From: Nocardia arizonensis
Lineage (GTDB): Bacteria > Actinomycetota > Actinomycetes > Mycobacteriales > Mycobacteriaceae
Reading direction: 5' to 3'
Assembly: GCF_001310275.1 (NCBI RefSeq)
Contig: NZ_LGYZ01000116.1
Coordinates: 46,095 to 110,094 of the forward strand
DNA: 64,000 nucleotides
Of the stretch, positions 42,731-50,294 are shown piece after piece. Position 1 is the stretch's first letter. Each line of letters starts with the position of its first letter. The notes under the pieces were generated by a model. That model was given only the letters and a program-made list of their open reading frames with translations. It had not been told where the DNA came from and searched no databases. The position numbers were made by a program, and so were the translations under genes.

Positions 42731-42775
42731 CTCGCCCGGAAGATTCGTGCCCGGAAGATCCGTGCCCGGAATTCT
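42731..42775. repeat. 15-bp tandem repeat, three copies
   Basis: CTCGCCCGGAAGATT, CGTGCCCGGAAGATC and CGTGCCCGGAATTCT follow each other at 42731, 42746 and 42761, between the htpX stop and the tRNA-Tyr terminator. Confidence 0.75.
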
Positions 42776-42789
42776 TCCCCGGAAATGGA

Positions 42790-42820
42790 AAACGGGCGAG
42801 TCGCGCGGACTCGCCCGTTT
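42790..42820 (-). terminator. Terminator after tRNA-Tyr
   Basis: Perfect 13-bp stem, AAACGGGCGAGTC / GACTCGCCCGTTT, 5-base loop. On the minus strand it follows the tRNA 3' end by 3 bases; on the plus strand it could also stop htpX transcripts. Confidence 0.8.
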
Positions 42821-42823
42821 CGG

Positions 42824-42906
42824 TGGCAGGTGTAGGATTCGAACCTACGTAGGCTTTCACCGACAGATTTACAGTCTGCTCCCATTGGCCGCTCGGGCAA
42901 CCTGCC
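42824..42906 (-). tRNA. tRNA-Tyr (GTA)
   Basis: On the minus strand the sequence folds as a class II tRNA with a long variable arm; acceptor GGCAGGT pairs with ACCTGCC, the anticodon loop is CTGTAAA with GTA, and the T arm is GGTTCGAATCC. CCA is not encoded. Confidence 0.95.
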
Positions 42907-43078
42907 GTCGCGCTTCTCGGCGCGCAGAGCAGCTTACAACGTACCCCGCCCCGGAATGCAAACCGGCTGGCCAACGGCCGTGCGATGAGACTACGGTCGC
43001 GCTCGGCGGGTAGAACTGACCGTGACCGAATGCCCGGTCGATGTACGTCCGCAGGACTGTCAGGAACAGGAGCGAAGT

Positions 43079-43570
43079 GTGGCCGATTCGTCTTTCGATG
43101 TCGTCAGCAAGGTCGACCGGCAGGAGGTCGACAACGCCCTGCATCAGGCGGAGAAGGAGCTGAACACCCGCTACGACTTCCGCGGGACGGGCGCGAGCAT
43201 CGAATGGTCCGGCGAGGACAAGATCGTGCTCACCGCGGAGGCGGAGGAGCGGGTCAAGGCCGCGCTCGAGGTGTTCAAGGAGAAATTGATCCGTCGTGAC
43301 ATCTCGCTCAAGGCGTTCGAGACCGGCGAGCCCCAGGTGTCGGGCAAGACCTACAAGATCACCGGCACGTTGGTCCAGGGCATCGACACCGAACACGCGA
43401 AGAAGATCACCAAGAAGATTCGCGACGAGGGCCCCAAAGGCGTGAAAGCGCAGATCCAGGGTGACGAACTCCGGGTGAGCGGTAAGAAGCGCGACGATCT
43501 CCAGGCGGTCATCTCCTTGCTCAAGGGCGAGGACTTCGGTATCGCTCTCCAGTTCGTGAATTACCGCTGA
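43079..43570 (+). CDS. YajQ family nucleotide-binding protein
   Basis: 163 residues, the usual YajQ length. Landmarks are SSFDVVSKVDRQEVDNALHQAEKE at the start, NTRYDFRG, the central segment DISLKAFETGEPQ, and IQGDELRVSGKKRDDLQ ... FGIALQFVNYR at the end. YajQ proteins bind nucleotides and, in Xanthomonas, cyclic di-GMP; the role in actinobacteria is not settled. GTG 43079 follows AGGAGCGAA and matches the family start better than the frame from 43022. M. tuberculosis Rv0566c is the orthologue. Confidence 0.93.
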   Translation: MADSSFDVVSKVDRQEVDNALHQAEKELNTRYDFRGTGASIEWSGEDKIVLTAEAEERVKAALEVFKEKLIRRDISLKAFETGEPQVSGKTYKITGTLVQGIDTEHAKKITKKIRDEGPKGVKAQIQGDELRVSGKKRDDLQAVISLLKGEDFGIALQFVNYR

Positions 43571-43722
43571 GTCGTCACGCCGCCTCGCACCGCGCTCGCT
43601 CGATGGCCCGCAAAACACCCTCTGACCACACGGTTTGGCGGTGCGACCGGAGGGTGTGTAATCTCGTTCAAGACTTCGCCGCGCCGGAGCCGATCAGATC
43701 GAGTCGGTGCGGGGCTAGTCAT

Positions 43723-43795
43723 GCCCCCTTAGCTCAGTCGGCAGAGCGTTTCCATGGTAAGGAAAAGGTCAACGGTTCGATTCCGTTAGGGGGCT
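43723..43795 (+). tRNA. tRNA-Thr (GGT)
   Basis: Acceptor GCCCCCT pairs with AGGGGGC, D arm AGCTCAGTCGGCAGAGC, anticodon loop ATGGTAA with GGT, T arm CGGTTCGATTCCG. CCA is not encoded (TCG follows). Confidence 0.95.
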
Positions 43796-43884
43796 CGCCG
43801 GATTGCCGGTGGTGACCGACTCGGCATCGCTGAAGTTCCCACACTGTGGGGGCCGGGCGCGTCATCTCGGCAATGCGACCCCGT

Positions 43885-43960
43885 GGCGGTGTAGCTCAGT
43901 CGGTAGAGCAAACGACTCATAATCGTTGTGTCGCCGGTTCAAGTCCGGCCATCGCTACCA
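43885..43960 (+). tRNA. tRNA-Met (CAT), elongator type
   Basis: Acceptor GGCGGTG pairs with CATCGCT, D arm AGCTCAGTCGGTAGAGC, anticodon loop CTCATAA with CAT, T arm CCGGTTCAAGTCCGG, and an encoded CCA end. It immediately precedes rpmG, so both are probably on one transcript. Confidence 0.95.
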
Positions 43961-44002
43961 AAGACCGATCAGACCATCTGGTTGACCGAAAGAAGGAATG
44001 TC

Positions 44003-44173
44003 GTGGCCGCGAAGTCCACCGATATCCGGCCAAAGATCACCTTGGCCTGCGAGCAGTGCAAGCATCGCAACTACATCACCAAGAAGAACCGGCGTAACGA
44101 CCCGGATCGGCTCGAGCTGAAGAAGTTCTGCCCGAACTGCGGCACCCACCGGGCGCACCGCGAATCCCGCTAG
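44003..44173 (+). CDS. rpmG: 50S ribosomal protein L33 (zinc-binding form)
   Basis: 56 residues with two CxxC pairs, ACEQCKHRNY and FCPNCGTHRAHRESR, i.e. the zinc-containing (C+) L33. GTG 44003 follows AGAAGGAAT. The order tRNA-Met, rpmG, hadAB, tRNA-Trp, secE, nusG is the same as in M. tuberculosis (Rv0634B onward). A terminator hairpin lies downstream. Confidence 0.96.
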   Translation: MAAKSTDIRPKITLACEQCKHRNYITKKNRRNDPDRLELKKFCPNCGTHRAHRESR

Positions 44174-44261
44174 ACCCACACCTCGCACTATCGCGAGATC
44201 GGGGCCTCGGGTGCGGAACTTCGGTGCGGTGTCGTCGAACACCGCCCGGCAGAGGTGCTTT

Positions 44262-44286
44262 CCCAGCGATCCCAGCGATCCCAGCG
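44262..44286. repeat. 9-bp tandem repeat, 2.8 copies
   Basis: CCCAGCGAT occurs at 44262 and 44271 and CCCAGCG at 44280, in the rpmG-hadAB spacer. Confidence 0.7.
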
Positions 44287-44330
44287 GGTACGGGACGAGC
44301 CCCGTCATAATCGGATTCGTGAAGTCGCGA

Positions 44331-44372
44331 AGGGCCGGACAGGCATATGTGTCCGGCCCTGGTTCGTTTTTC
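44331..44372 (+). terminator. Rho-independent terminator in the rpmG-hadAB spacer
   Basis: Perfect 11-bp stem AGGGCCGGACA / TGTCCGGCCCT with an 8-base loop, followed by GGTTCGTTTTTC, a good U-rich tail. It separates rpmG from hadAB. Confidence 0.85.
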
Positions 44373-44442
44373 GGATCGAGAACGATAGTCAGTCGTGACA
44401 ACATGAACGCTCGGCCGACTCCGGGCTGCGGGGTCAGATAGG

Positions 44443-44448
44443 TACAGT
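44443..44448 (+). promoter_or_regulatory. -10 element (TACAGT) of a leaderless hadAB transcript
   Basis: TACAGT is 6 bases before GTG 44455 and 70 bases after the rpmG terminator tail. Confidence 0.45.
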
Positions 44449-44454
44449 CCTCCC

Positions 44455-45531
44455 GTGACAATCAACACCGGTACAGCAGAAGCGGTCCAGGCGGACGAGG
44501 CACAGTTCGACCCGGCCGCACACGCGGCGGCGATGGTCGGTCACCATTACCGCGTCGACGACTACTACGAGGTCGGCCGCGAGAAGGTGCGCGAATACGC
44601 CCGCGCCGTGCAGGATTACCACCCGGTGCACTGGGACGAGGACGCCGCGCAGTCCTACGGCCACGACGGCCTGGTCGCGCCGCTGACTTTCATCTCCCTG
44701 GTCGGCATTCTGGCCCAGCGCAAGTTGTTCGAGCAGATCGTCACCGGCTACGACCTCAGCCAGATCATGCAGACCGACCAGATCCTGGAATTCCACCGCC
44801 CCATTCGGGTCGGCGACCAGTTGACCTGCGACGTGTATCTGCATTCGTTCCGGCAGGCATTCGGTGGCGACATCATCGTCACCAAGAACATCGTCACCGC
44901 GCAGAACGACGAACTGGTGCTCACCACCTACACGACCCTCATCGGGCGCAGCGGCGGTGACATCGATCCCAATCTGACCGGCGCGGTCCGTAATGTGCTG
45001 ATGCACGGCATCGGCGAGGACGCGCCCGATCACCGTCCGCGCGCGCAGTCGATTCCCACCGAGGCCCCGGTCGCGGTGGCCGAGATCCCGACCGTCGAGG
45101 CGAGCGAACGCGCCCGTGCCTTCGAGACGGTCGAGGTGGGCGAGGAACTGCCCGCGCGCGTGGTCCGGCTGACGCGTGGCGATCTGGTCAACTACGCGGG
45201 CGTCTCGGGCGACGCCAATCCGATCCACTGGAGCGACGACGTGGTCGGGCTCGTCGGTCTCGACGACGTGGTGGCGCACGGCATGCTGACGATGGGTCTC
45301 GGCGGCGGCTTCGTGACTTCCTGGCTGGGCGATCCCGGCGCGGTCAAGGAATACAACGTGCGCTTCACCAGCCCGGTCTACGTCGGCTCCGAGGAGGCGG
45401 CCGAGGTCGAGTTCACCGGCAAGGTGAAGTCGGTGGACGCCGAAACCAGGACGGCGGTCGTGGCCATCGTGGCGAAGTCGGGCGGTAAGAAGATCTTCGG
45501 GCGGGCCACCGCGACCGTGCAACTGTCCTGA
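44455..45531 (+). CDS. hadAB: Fused (3R)-hydroxyacyl-ACP dehydratase HadA-HadB
   Basis: 358 residues containing two hotdog domains that are separate proteins in mycobacteria. Residues ~28-185 match HadA (YYEVGREKVREYARAVQDYHPVHWDE), residues ~215-358 match HadB (ARVVRLTRGDLVNYAGVSGDANPIHWSDD, with the catalytic Asp and His in DANPIHW). The linker (~185-215) is charged and proline-rich. The complex dehydrates beta-hydroxyacyl-ACP in the FAS-II cycle that elongates meromycolate chains. hadC, which follows hadB in M. tuberculosis, is absent here: 257 bases of non-coding DNA lead to tRNA-Trp. Confidence 0.93.
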   Translation: MTINTGTAEAVQADEAQFDPAAHAAAMVGHHYRVDDYYEVGREKVREYARAVQDYHPVHWDEDAAQSYGHDGLVAPLTFISLVGILAQRKLFEQIVTGYDLSQIMQTDQILEFHRPIRVGDQLTCDVYLHSFRQAFGGDIIVTKNIVTAQNDELVLTTYTTLIGRSGGDIDPNLTGAVRNVLMHGIGEDAPDHRPRAQSIPTEAPVAVAEIPTVEASERARAFETVEVGEELPARVVRLTRGDLVNYAGVSGDANPIHWSDDVVGLVGLDDVVAHGMLTMGLGGGFVTSWLGDPGAVKEYNVRFTSPVYVGSEEAAEVEFTGKVKSVDAETRTAVVAIVAKSGGKKIFGRATATVQLS

Positions 45532-45599
45532 AGGAGTGGCGCGGCATCACCGTGACCTGCGCGGGTACCGCGGATTCGCTATCCGCGACGGCGGTAACG

Positions 45600-45605
45600 T
45601 ACACT
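45600..45605 (+). promoter_or_regulatory. Candidate -10 (TACACT) upstream of tRNA-Trp/secE
   Basis: TACACT stands in the otherwise empty 257-base gap after hadAB; no convincing -35 is seen. Confidence 0.25.
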
Positions 45606-45788
45606 CGGAAACCTGGGGTCACCAGCCGCTGCGCGCTGCTCTGCGAGGCTGGTCCCGGTGGTTCGGGAGATGATCTCCACGGATTACCGAAGGGGCCGGC
45701 ATTCCGCCGGGTCGGCGCGCGTGTTGTGTGGCGCCGGGTACAACTGAACAAGGAACGGTGGTTGGACGGGCTTCATGGGTCCAACCGA

Positions 45789-45861
<73 letters not shown>

Positions 45862-45893
45862 CCCTGGAATGCCAGCGATGAGAGAGGATCGAC

Positions 45894-46295
45894 GTGAGCG
45901 AGCGTAGCGAGCGAGACACTCGCCACGGTGCGCATGCCGCCGAGGATGGCGACGACACCGCCGCGGTGGCTCGGCCCAGTGGTAAGCGGTCCGCCCGGCG
46001 TGTTCGCGCGGAGGCTCCCGTCGACTCGGGTTCGGTCGCCACGATCGAACGTCCGACGAAGAAGTCGGGCAAATCCGAGAGCAAGACCAAGCGTGGCGGT
46101 TCGGGAAATCCGTTCAAGAAGTTGCTGAAGTTCCTGCGAGAGGTCATCGCGGAACTGCGCAAGGTGATCTGGCCCAATCGCAAACAGATGGTCACCTATA
46201 CGAGCGTCGTTCTGGTGTTCGTGATCTTCATGGTCGCGTTCATCAGCGGATTGGATCTGGCGTTCATCAAGGGTGTCAACTGGTTGTTCGGCTGA
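45894..46295 (+). CDS. secE: Preprotein translocase subunit SecE
   Basis: 133 residues, the long actinobacterial form. The first ~75 residues are a charged, disordered extension. The functional C-terminus has the amphipathic helix FKKLLKFLREVIAELRKVIWPNRKQM with the SecE signature around KVIWP, and one membrane helix (VVLVFVIFMVAFISGLDL). It stabilises SecY in the membrane. GTG 45894 has AGAGAGGA upstream. The first residues (MSERSER) come from a repetitive GAGCGAGCG-type motif. Confidence 0.95.
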   Translation: MSERSERDTRHGAHAAEDGDDTAAVARPSGKRSARRVRAEAPVDSGSVATIERPTKKSGKSESKTKRGGSGNPFKKLLKFLREVIAELRKVIWPNRKQMVTYTSVVLVFVIFMVAFISGLDLAFIKGVNWLFG

Positions 46296-46406
46296 ACAGC
46301 CCGCGAAGACACCGGTGGCCGAGCCGGGTGAAGTGAGCGGAACGATCCGCGGCTCCGAGTCCGGTACACAGAGGATGTACGTGACGACACAGGAAGCGAG
46401 TGCCCA

Positions 46407-47159
46407 GTGAGCACCCCGGAGAACGACACAAACAACGAGTTCCCGGCCGACGACACGGCGGAGGCCGTGGAAGCCGTCGAGGAAGCCGCTGTTGTCGACG
46501 ACTCCGCGGTCGCCGAACCCGCTCCCGAGGAAGCCGGGCCCTCCGATCCCGTCGCCGAGATGAAGGCCGCGCTGCGCCGCGCCCCCGGTGACTGGTATGT
46601 CATCCACTCCTACGCGGGCTACGAGAACAAGGTGAAGGCCAACCTCGAGACCCGCGTGCAGAACCTCGATCTCGAGGACTACATCTTCCAGGTCGAGGTG
46701 CCGACCGAAGAGGTCACCGAGATCAAGAACGGCCAGCGCAAGCACGTCAACCGCAAGGTGCTGCCCGGCTACATCCTGGTCAGGATGGAACTCAACGACG
46801 AATCCTGGGGCGCGGTGCGCAATACCCCGGGTGTCACCGGTTTCGTCGGCGCGACCTCGCGCCCGTCGCCGCTTTCCCTCGATGATGTGGTGAAATTCCT
46901 GGTCCCGGCTTCGCAGCAGCAGAAGAAGCCCGCCGCTGCCGCCGAGACCACGACCGCCGCCGAGGCCGCGCCGAAGCCGGTCATCGAGGTCGACTTCGAG
47001 GTCGGCGAGTCGGTGACGGTCATGGACGGCCCGTTCGCGACGCTGCCCGCCAGCATCTCCGAGGTCAACGCCGAACAGCAGAAGCTCAAGGTGCTGGTGT
47101 CGATCTTCGGTCGCGAGACGCCGGTCGAACTGGCCTTCACCCAGGTCGCCAAGATCTGA
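46407..47159 (+). CDS. nusG: Transcription termination/antitermination factor NusG
   Basis: 250 residues. An acidic N-terminal extension (~1-55), the NGN domain (DWYVIHSYAGYENKVKANLE ... GYILVRMELNDESWGAVRNTPGVTGFVG, ~60-165), an Ala/Gln/Lys-rich inserted linker (SQQQKKPAAAAETTTAAEAA), and the KOW domain (FEVGESVTVMDGPFATLPASISEVN ... VELAFTQVAKI). NusG binds RNA polymerase and couples it to Rho or ribosomes. GTG 46407 is used; secE-nusG-rplK-rplA order is conserved. Confidence 0.95.
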   Translation: MSTPENDTNNEFPADDTAEAVEAVEEAAVVDDSAVAEPAPEEAGPSDPVAEMKAALRRAPGDWYVIHSYAGYENKVKANLETRVQNLDLEDYIFQVEVPTEEVTEIKNGQRKHVNRKVLPGYILVRMELNDESWGAVRNTPGVTGFVGATSRPSPLSLDDVVKFLVPASQQQKKPAAAAETTTAAEAAPKPVIEVDFEVGESVTVMDGPFATLPASISEVNAEQQKLKVLVSIFGRETPVELAFTQVAKI

Positions 47160-47163
47160 TCCG

Positions 47164-47188
47164 CGCGGGGCTTTCGGTCGGCCCCGCG
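47164..47188 (+). terminator. Hairpin after nusG
   Basis: An 8-bp stem, CGCGGGGC / GCCCCGCG, with a 9-base loop begins 4 bases after the nusG stop. No U-tract, so termination may be partial. Confidence 0.5.
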
Positions 47189-47212
47189 TGAAATACCCAG
47201 GTGTCGTATCGG

Positions 47213-47218
47213 TAAGGT
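47213..47218 (+). promoter_or_regulatory. Candidate -10 (TAAGGT) for rplK-rplA
   Basis: TAAGGT lies 131 bases before the rplK ATG and after the nusG hairpin; the -35 is weak (GTGAAA at 47188-47193, 19-base spacer). Confidence 0.3.
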
Positions 47219-47349
47219 GTACGGGTTCGCGTGCGCGAGTCGATCGTTCGTGAACACCCGTGCATCAAGCCTGTCCGCGGAAGTCAATCCGGCGGGGATG
47301 CCTGCACATGCTTACGGCAACCGTAAGGAACCGAAACCAAGGAAGAAAG

Positions 47350-47784
47350 ATGCCCCCCAAGAAGAAGAAGCTCGCCGGGATCATCAAGTTGCAGATCCAG
47401 GCAGGCCAGGCGAACCCGGCTCCTCCGGTCGGGCCCGCGCTCGGTCAGCACGGCGTCAACATCATGGAGTTCTGCAAGGCGTACAACGCCGCGACCGAGT
47501 CGCAGCGCGGCAACGTCATCCCGGTCGAGATCTCGGTGTACGAGGATCGGTCCTTCGATTTCAAGCTGAAGACCCCGCCCGCCGCCAAGCTGCTGCTCAA
47601 GGCCGCCGGTGTGCAGAAGGGTTCGGCCGAACCGCACCGCAACAAGGTCGCGAAGGTCACCATGGACCAGATCCGGGAAATCGCCAAGACCAAGCAGGAA
47701 GATCTCAACGCCAACGACATCGATCAGGCGGCCAAGATCATCGCGGGTACCGCACGCTCGATGGGCATCACAGTCGAGGGCTGA
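47350..47784 (+). CDS. rplK: 50S ribosomal protein L11
   Basis: 144 residues. The N-terminal domain shows the L11 signature [24 protein letters not shown] and the C-terminal RNA-binding domain ends [19 protein letters not shown]11 with L10 and L12 forms the GTPase-associated stalk base on 23S rRNA. ATG 47350 follows GGAAGAAAG. The gap to rplA carries a 20-bp tandem repeat. Confidence 0.97.
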
Positions 47785-47800
47785 GCCCTCGCATGCTCAC

Positions 47801-47880
47801 AGTGGGCTGAGTCGTCAGCCAGTGGGCTGAGTCGGCAGCCAGTGGGCTGAGTCGTCAGCCAGTGGGCTGAGTCGTCAGCG
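47801..47880. repeat. 20-bp tandem repeat, four exact-register copies
   Basis: AGTGGGCTGAGTCGTCAGCC starts at 47801, 47821, 47841 and 47861. Copy 2 has GGC instead of GTC and copy 4 ends in G. The block lies between rplK and rplA and ends 68 bases before the rplA start. Confidence 0.95.
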
Positions 47881-47948
47881 AACTCCCGAGTGGGAGGGCC
47901 GGCCAGGCCCGGTAACCACTTCTGAACCATTCACGAGGACAGAGAAAC

Positions 47949-48662
47949 ATGGCAAAGCGAAGCAAGGCGTATCTCGCCGCGGCCGAGAAGGTCGACCGTT
48001 CCCAGCTCTACTCCCCGCTGGCCGCCGCGCGGCTGGCCAAGGAGACCGCGACCACCAAGACCGATGCGACCGTCGAGGTCGCGATCCGTCTCGGCGTCGA
48101 TCCCCGCAAGGCCGATCAGATGGTCCGCGGCACCGTCAACCTGCCACACGGCACCGGTAAGACCGCCCGCGTCATCGTGTTCGCGGCAGGCGAGAAGGCC
48201 GCCGAGGCCGAAGCCGCGGGTGCGGACGCCGTCGGCGCCGAGGATCTGATCGAGCGGATCCAGGGCGGCTGGCTGGAGTTCGACGCCGCGATCGCCACCC
48301 CCGACCAGATGGCCAAGGTCGGCCGGATCGCGCGTGTCCTCGGCCCGCGCGGCCTGATGCCGAACCCGAAGACGGGCACCGTCACCAACGACGTGACCAA
48401 GGCCGTCAACGACATCAAGGGCGGCAAGATCAACTTCCGCGTCGACAAGCAGGCCAACCTGCACTTCGTCATCGGCAAGGCGTCCTTCGACGACAGCAAG
48501 CTGGTGGAGAACTACGGCGCCGCACTGGACGAGATCCTGCGCGCAAAGCCGTCGACCGCCAAGGGCCGCTACGTCAAGAAGGTGACGGTTTCGACGAACA
48601 CCGGACCGGGCATCCCGGTGGACCCGAACCGCACCCGCAATCTCCTCGACGAGGAAGCGTAG
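47949..48662 (+). CDS. rplA: 50S ribosomal protein L1
   Basis: 237 residues. The L1 signature is IARVLGPRGLMPNPKTGTVT, with DQMVRGTVNLPHGTGK and INFRVDKQANLHFVIGKASF. L1 forms the mobile L1 stalk and in many bacteria represses its own operon by binding the mRNA leader. ATG 47949 follows AGGACAGAGAAAC. The coding region is followed by a terminator hairpin. Confidence 0.97.
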   Translation: MAKRSKAYLAAAEKVDRSQLYSPLAAARLAKETATTKTDATVEVAIRLGVDPRKADQMVRGTVNLPHGTGKTARVIVFAAGEKAAEAEAAGADAVGAEDLIERIQGGWLEFDAAIATPDQMAKVGRIARVLGPRGLMPNPKTGTVTNDVTKAVNDIKGGKINFRVDKQANLHFVIGKASFDDSKLVENYGAALDEILRAKPSTAKGRYVKKVTVSTNTGPGIPVDPNRTRNLLDEEA

Positions 48663-48679
48663 TCACGATCCGAACCGCC

Positions 48680-48712
48680 GAGGGCGGGAACGCGTTTCGC
48701 GTTCCCGCCCTC
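48680..48712 (+). terminator. Terminator after rplA
   Basis: Perfect 14-bp stem GAGGGCGGGAACGC / GCGTTCCCGCCCTC with a 5-base loop, 18 bases after the rplA stop; no U-tract. Confidence 0.75.
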
Positions 48713-48752
48713 GCGGCGTGTCGGGGTGCCCAACGCGGGCGCGGTACCCGTT

Positions 48753-48782
48753 TTGGCAGATGGGGGCATGTACGGGTACATT
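48753..48782 (+). promoter_or_regulatory. Promoter of rplJ-rplL
   Basis: -35 TTGGCA (48753-48758), 18-base spacer, -10 TACATT (48777-48782). This would start a leader of about 275 bases before rplJ. Confidence 0.6.
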
Positions 48783-48849
48783 GGAGCTCGGTTATCGACG
48801 TGTTCGATCACTACCCAATCCGTTCTACCGAAGACCGTTGGTCGCCGCG

Positions 48850-48992
48850 CCCTTTCGGGTGCGGTCGAAGGTCCGGCGACATTGCCGGCGGCCCACGCAG
48901 GGAGAGCCGAGGTCGGGACTCGAGTCGGCAGTGGCCGTTTCGTGTTTTCCTGTTCGCCCCGGAGCGCTCTGCGTCCGGGGCGTTTGTTTTGT
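48850..48992 (+). ncRNA. Probable ribosomal protein L10 leader with attenuator hairpin
   Basis: The leader between the promoter and rplJ contains structured GC-rich RNA (48860-48940, including CCCACGCAGGGAG) followed by a clear terminator-like hairpin: 9-bp stem CGCCCCGGA (48955-48963) / TCCGGGGCG (48974-48982) and a TTTGTTTTGT tail. L10-L12 complex binding to such a leader regulates rplJL in many bacteria. Boundaries are approximate. Confidence 0.55.
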
Positions 48993-49063
48993 CGCCGGTC
49001 CCCCCGGTTTCGGTCAGTGCGGTAGCAACCGACACGATCCGACATCGAGAGAGGAGGCGAAGT

Positions 49064-49603
49064 ATGGCAAAACCCGAGAAGGTCACCGCGGTCGAGGAGA
49101 TCGCCGAGCAGTTCAAGAGCTCCACTGCCACCGTGGTCACGGAATACCGTGGTCTTTCGGTCGGTAAGCTCACCGAGCTGCGTCGCGCCCTCGGCGCCGA
49201 GGCCACGTACTCCGTCGCCAAGAACACCCTGGTGAAGCGTGCCGCCGCCGAGGCGGGCGTCGAGGGTCTTGACGAGCTGTTCGTCGGCCCGACCGCGATC
49301 ACCTTCATCACCGGTGAGCCGGTGAACGCGGCGAAGGCCCTCAAGACCTTCGCCAAGGACAACAAGGCGCTCATCATCAAGGGCGGATACATGGACGGCG
49401 CCGCGCTGTCCGTGTCCGAGGTCGAGCGGATCGCCGACCTGGAGACCCGTGAGGTGCTGCTGGCCAAGCTGGCGGGCGCCATGAAGGGCAACCTGGCCAA
49501 GGCCGCCGGTCTGTTCAACGCTCCCGCCTCGCAGGTGGCCCGCCTGGCCGCCGCGTTGCAGGAGAAGAAGCAGGCCGAAGAGGGCGCGCCTGCCGCCGAG
49601 TGA
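49064..49603 (+). CDS. rplJ: 50S ribosomal protein L10
   Basis: 179 residues. The N-terminal rRNA-binding part includes VVTEYRGLSVGKLTELRRALGAEATYSVAKNTLVKRA, typical of L10; the C-terminal helix (ASQVARLAAALQEKKQAEEG) binds L12 dimers. GAGGAGGCG provides a strong ribosome-binding site before ATG 49064. It precedes rplL in the usual two-gene unit. Confidence 0.97.
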   Translation: MAKPEKVTAVEEIAEQFKSSTATVVTEYRGLSVGKLTELRRALGAEATYSVAKNTLVKRAAAEAGVEGLDELFVGPTAITFITGEPVNAAKALKTFAKDNKALIIKGGYMDGAALSVSEVERIADLETREVLLAKLAGAMKGNLAKAAGLFNAPASQVARLAAALQEKKQAEEGAPAAE

Positions 49604-49671
49604 CACCCACTCCCCGCGGGTGACCGGTTGCGGCTCGCCCCATCGACATCAACTACCGAAAGGAAACAACA

Positions 49672-50052
49672 ATGGCCAACGTTGACGAACTGCTCGAGAC
49701 CTTCGGCAACATGACCCTGCTCGAGCTGTCGGACTTCGTCAAGAAGTTCGAGGAGAAGTTCGAGGTCACCGCGGCCGCTCCGGTCGCCGTCGCCGCCGTC
49801 GGCGGTGCCGCGGCTCCGGCCGAGGCCGCCGAGGAGCAGGACGAGTTCGACGTCGTCCTCGAGGGCGCGGGCGACAAGAAGATCCAGGTCATCAAGGTGG
49901 TCCGCGAGATCGTCTCCGGCCTGGGTCTGAAGGAGGCCAAGGACCTCGTCGAGAGCGCCCCGAAGCCGATCCTGGAGAAGGTCGCCAAGGAGGCCGCCGA
50001 GGCCGCCAAGGCGAAGCTGGAAGACGCGGGCGCCAAGGTTTCGGTCAAGTAA
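49672..50052 (+). CDS. rplL: 50S ribosomal protein L7/L12
   Basis: 126 residues. N-terminal dimerisation helix pair (VDELLETFGNMTLLELSDFVKKFEEKF), Ala-rich hinge (AAPVAVAAVGGAAAPAEAAEE), and the factor-binding C-terminal domain (FDVVLEGAGDKKIQVIKVVREIVSGLGLKEAKDLVE). AAAGGAAAC precedes the ATG. Confidence 0.98.
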   Translation: MANVDELLETFGNMTLLELSDFVKKFEEKFEVTAAAPVAVAAVGGAAAPAEAAEEQDEFDVVLEGAGDKKIQVIKVVREIVSGLGLKEAKDLVESAPKPILEKVAKEAAEAAKAKLEDAGAKVSVK

Positions 50053-50072
50053 TACGATCGAATCACGCACTA

Positions 50073-50111
50073 CGGGCGGTTCCCTTCGGGGAGCCGCCCG
50101 TTCTGCTTTCT
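50073..50111 (+). terminator. Rho-independent terminator after rplL
   Basis: A 12-bp stem (CGGGCGGTTCCC / GGGAGCCGCCCG, one G-U) closed by a TTCG tetraloop and followed by TTCTGCTTTCT. Confidence 0.9.
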
Positions 50112-50294
50112 GACACGCGAGTTATCACCGCCCGCGAATTCGGGAAACTGTCTGGGTTACTCTTCGGTCAGGTAGGGGTGTGCCCGGTCTCGCAGTTGGG
50201 ATAGAGTGACCGAACCCACTGTGACTCGCTTGCCGCGATGACCGTGCGCGCGGTTGATCGGTGGGCTGCTCGCCGAGAAAACGTGGAGGTTATC

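Noticed and set aside
47801..47880. CRISPR array suggested by regular 20-bp repeats
   Set aside because: The repeats are contiguous with no spacers and there are no cas genes.
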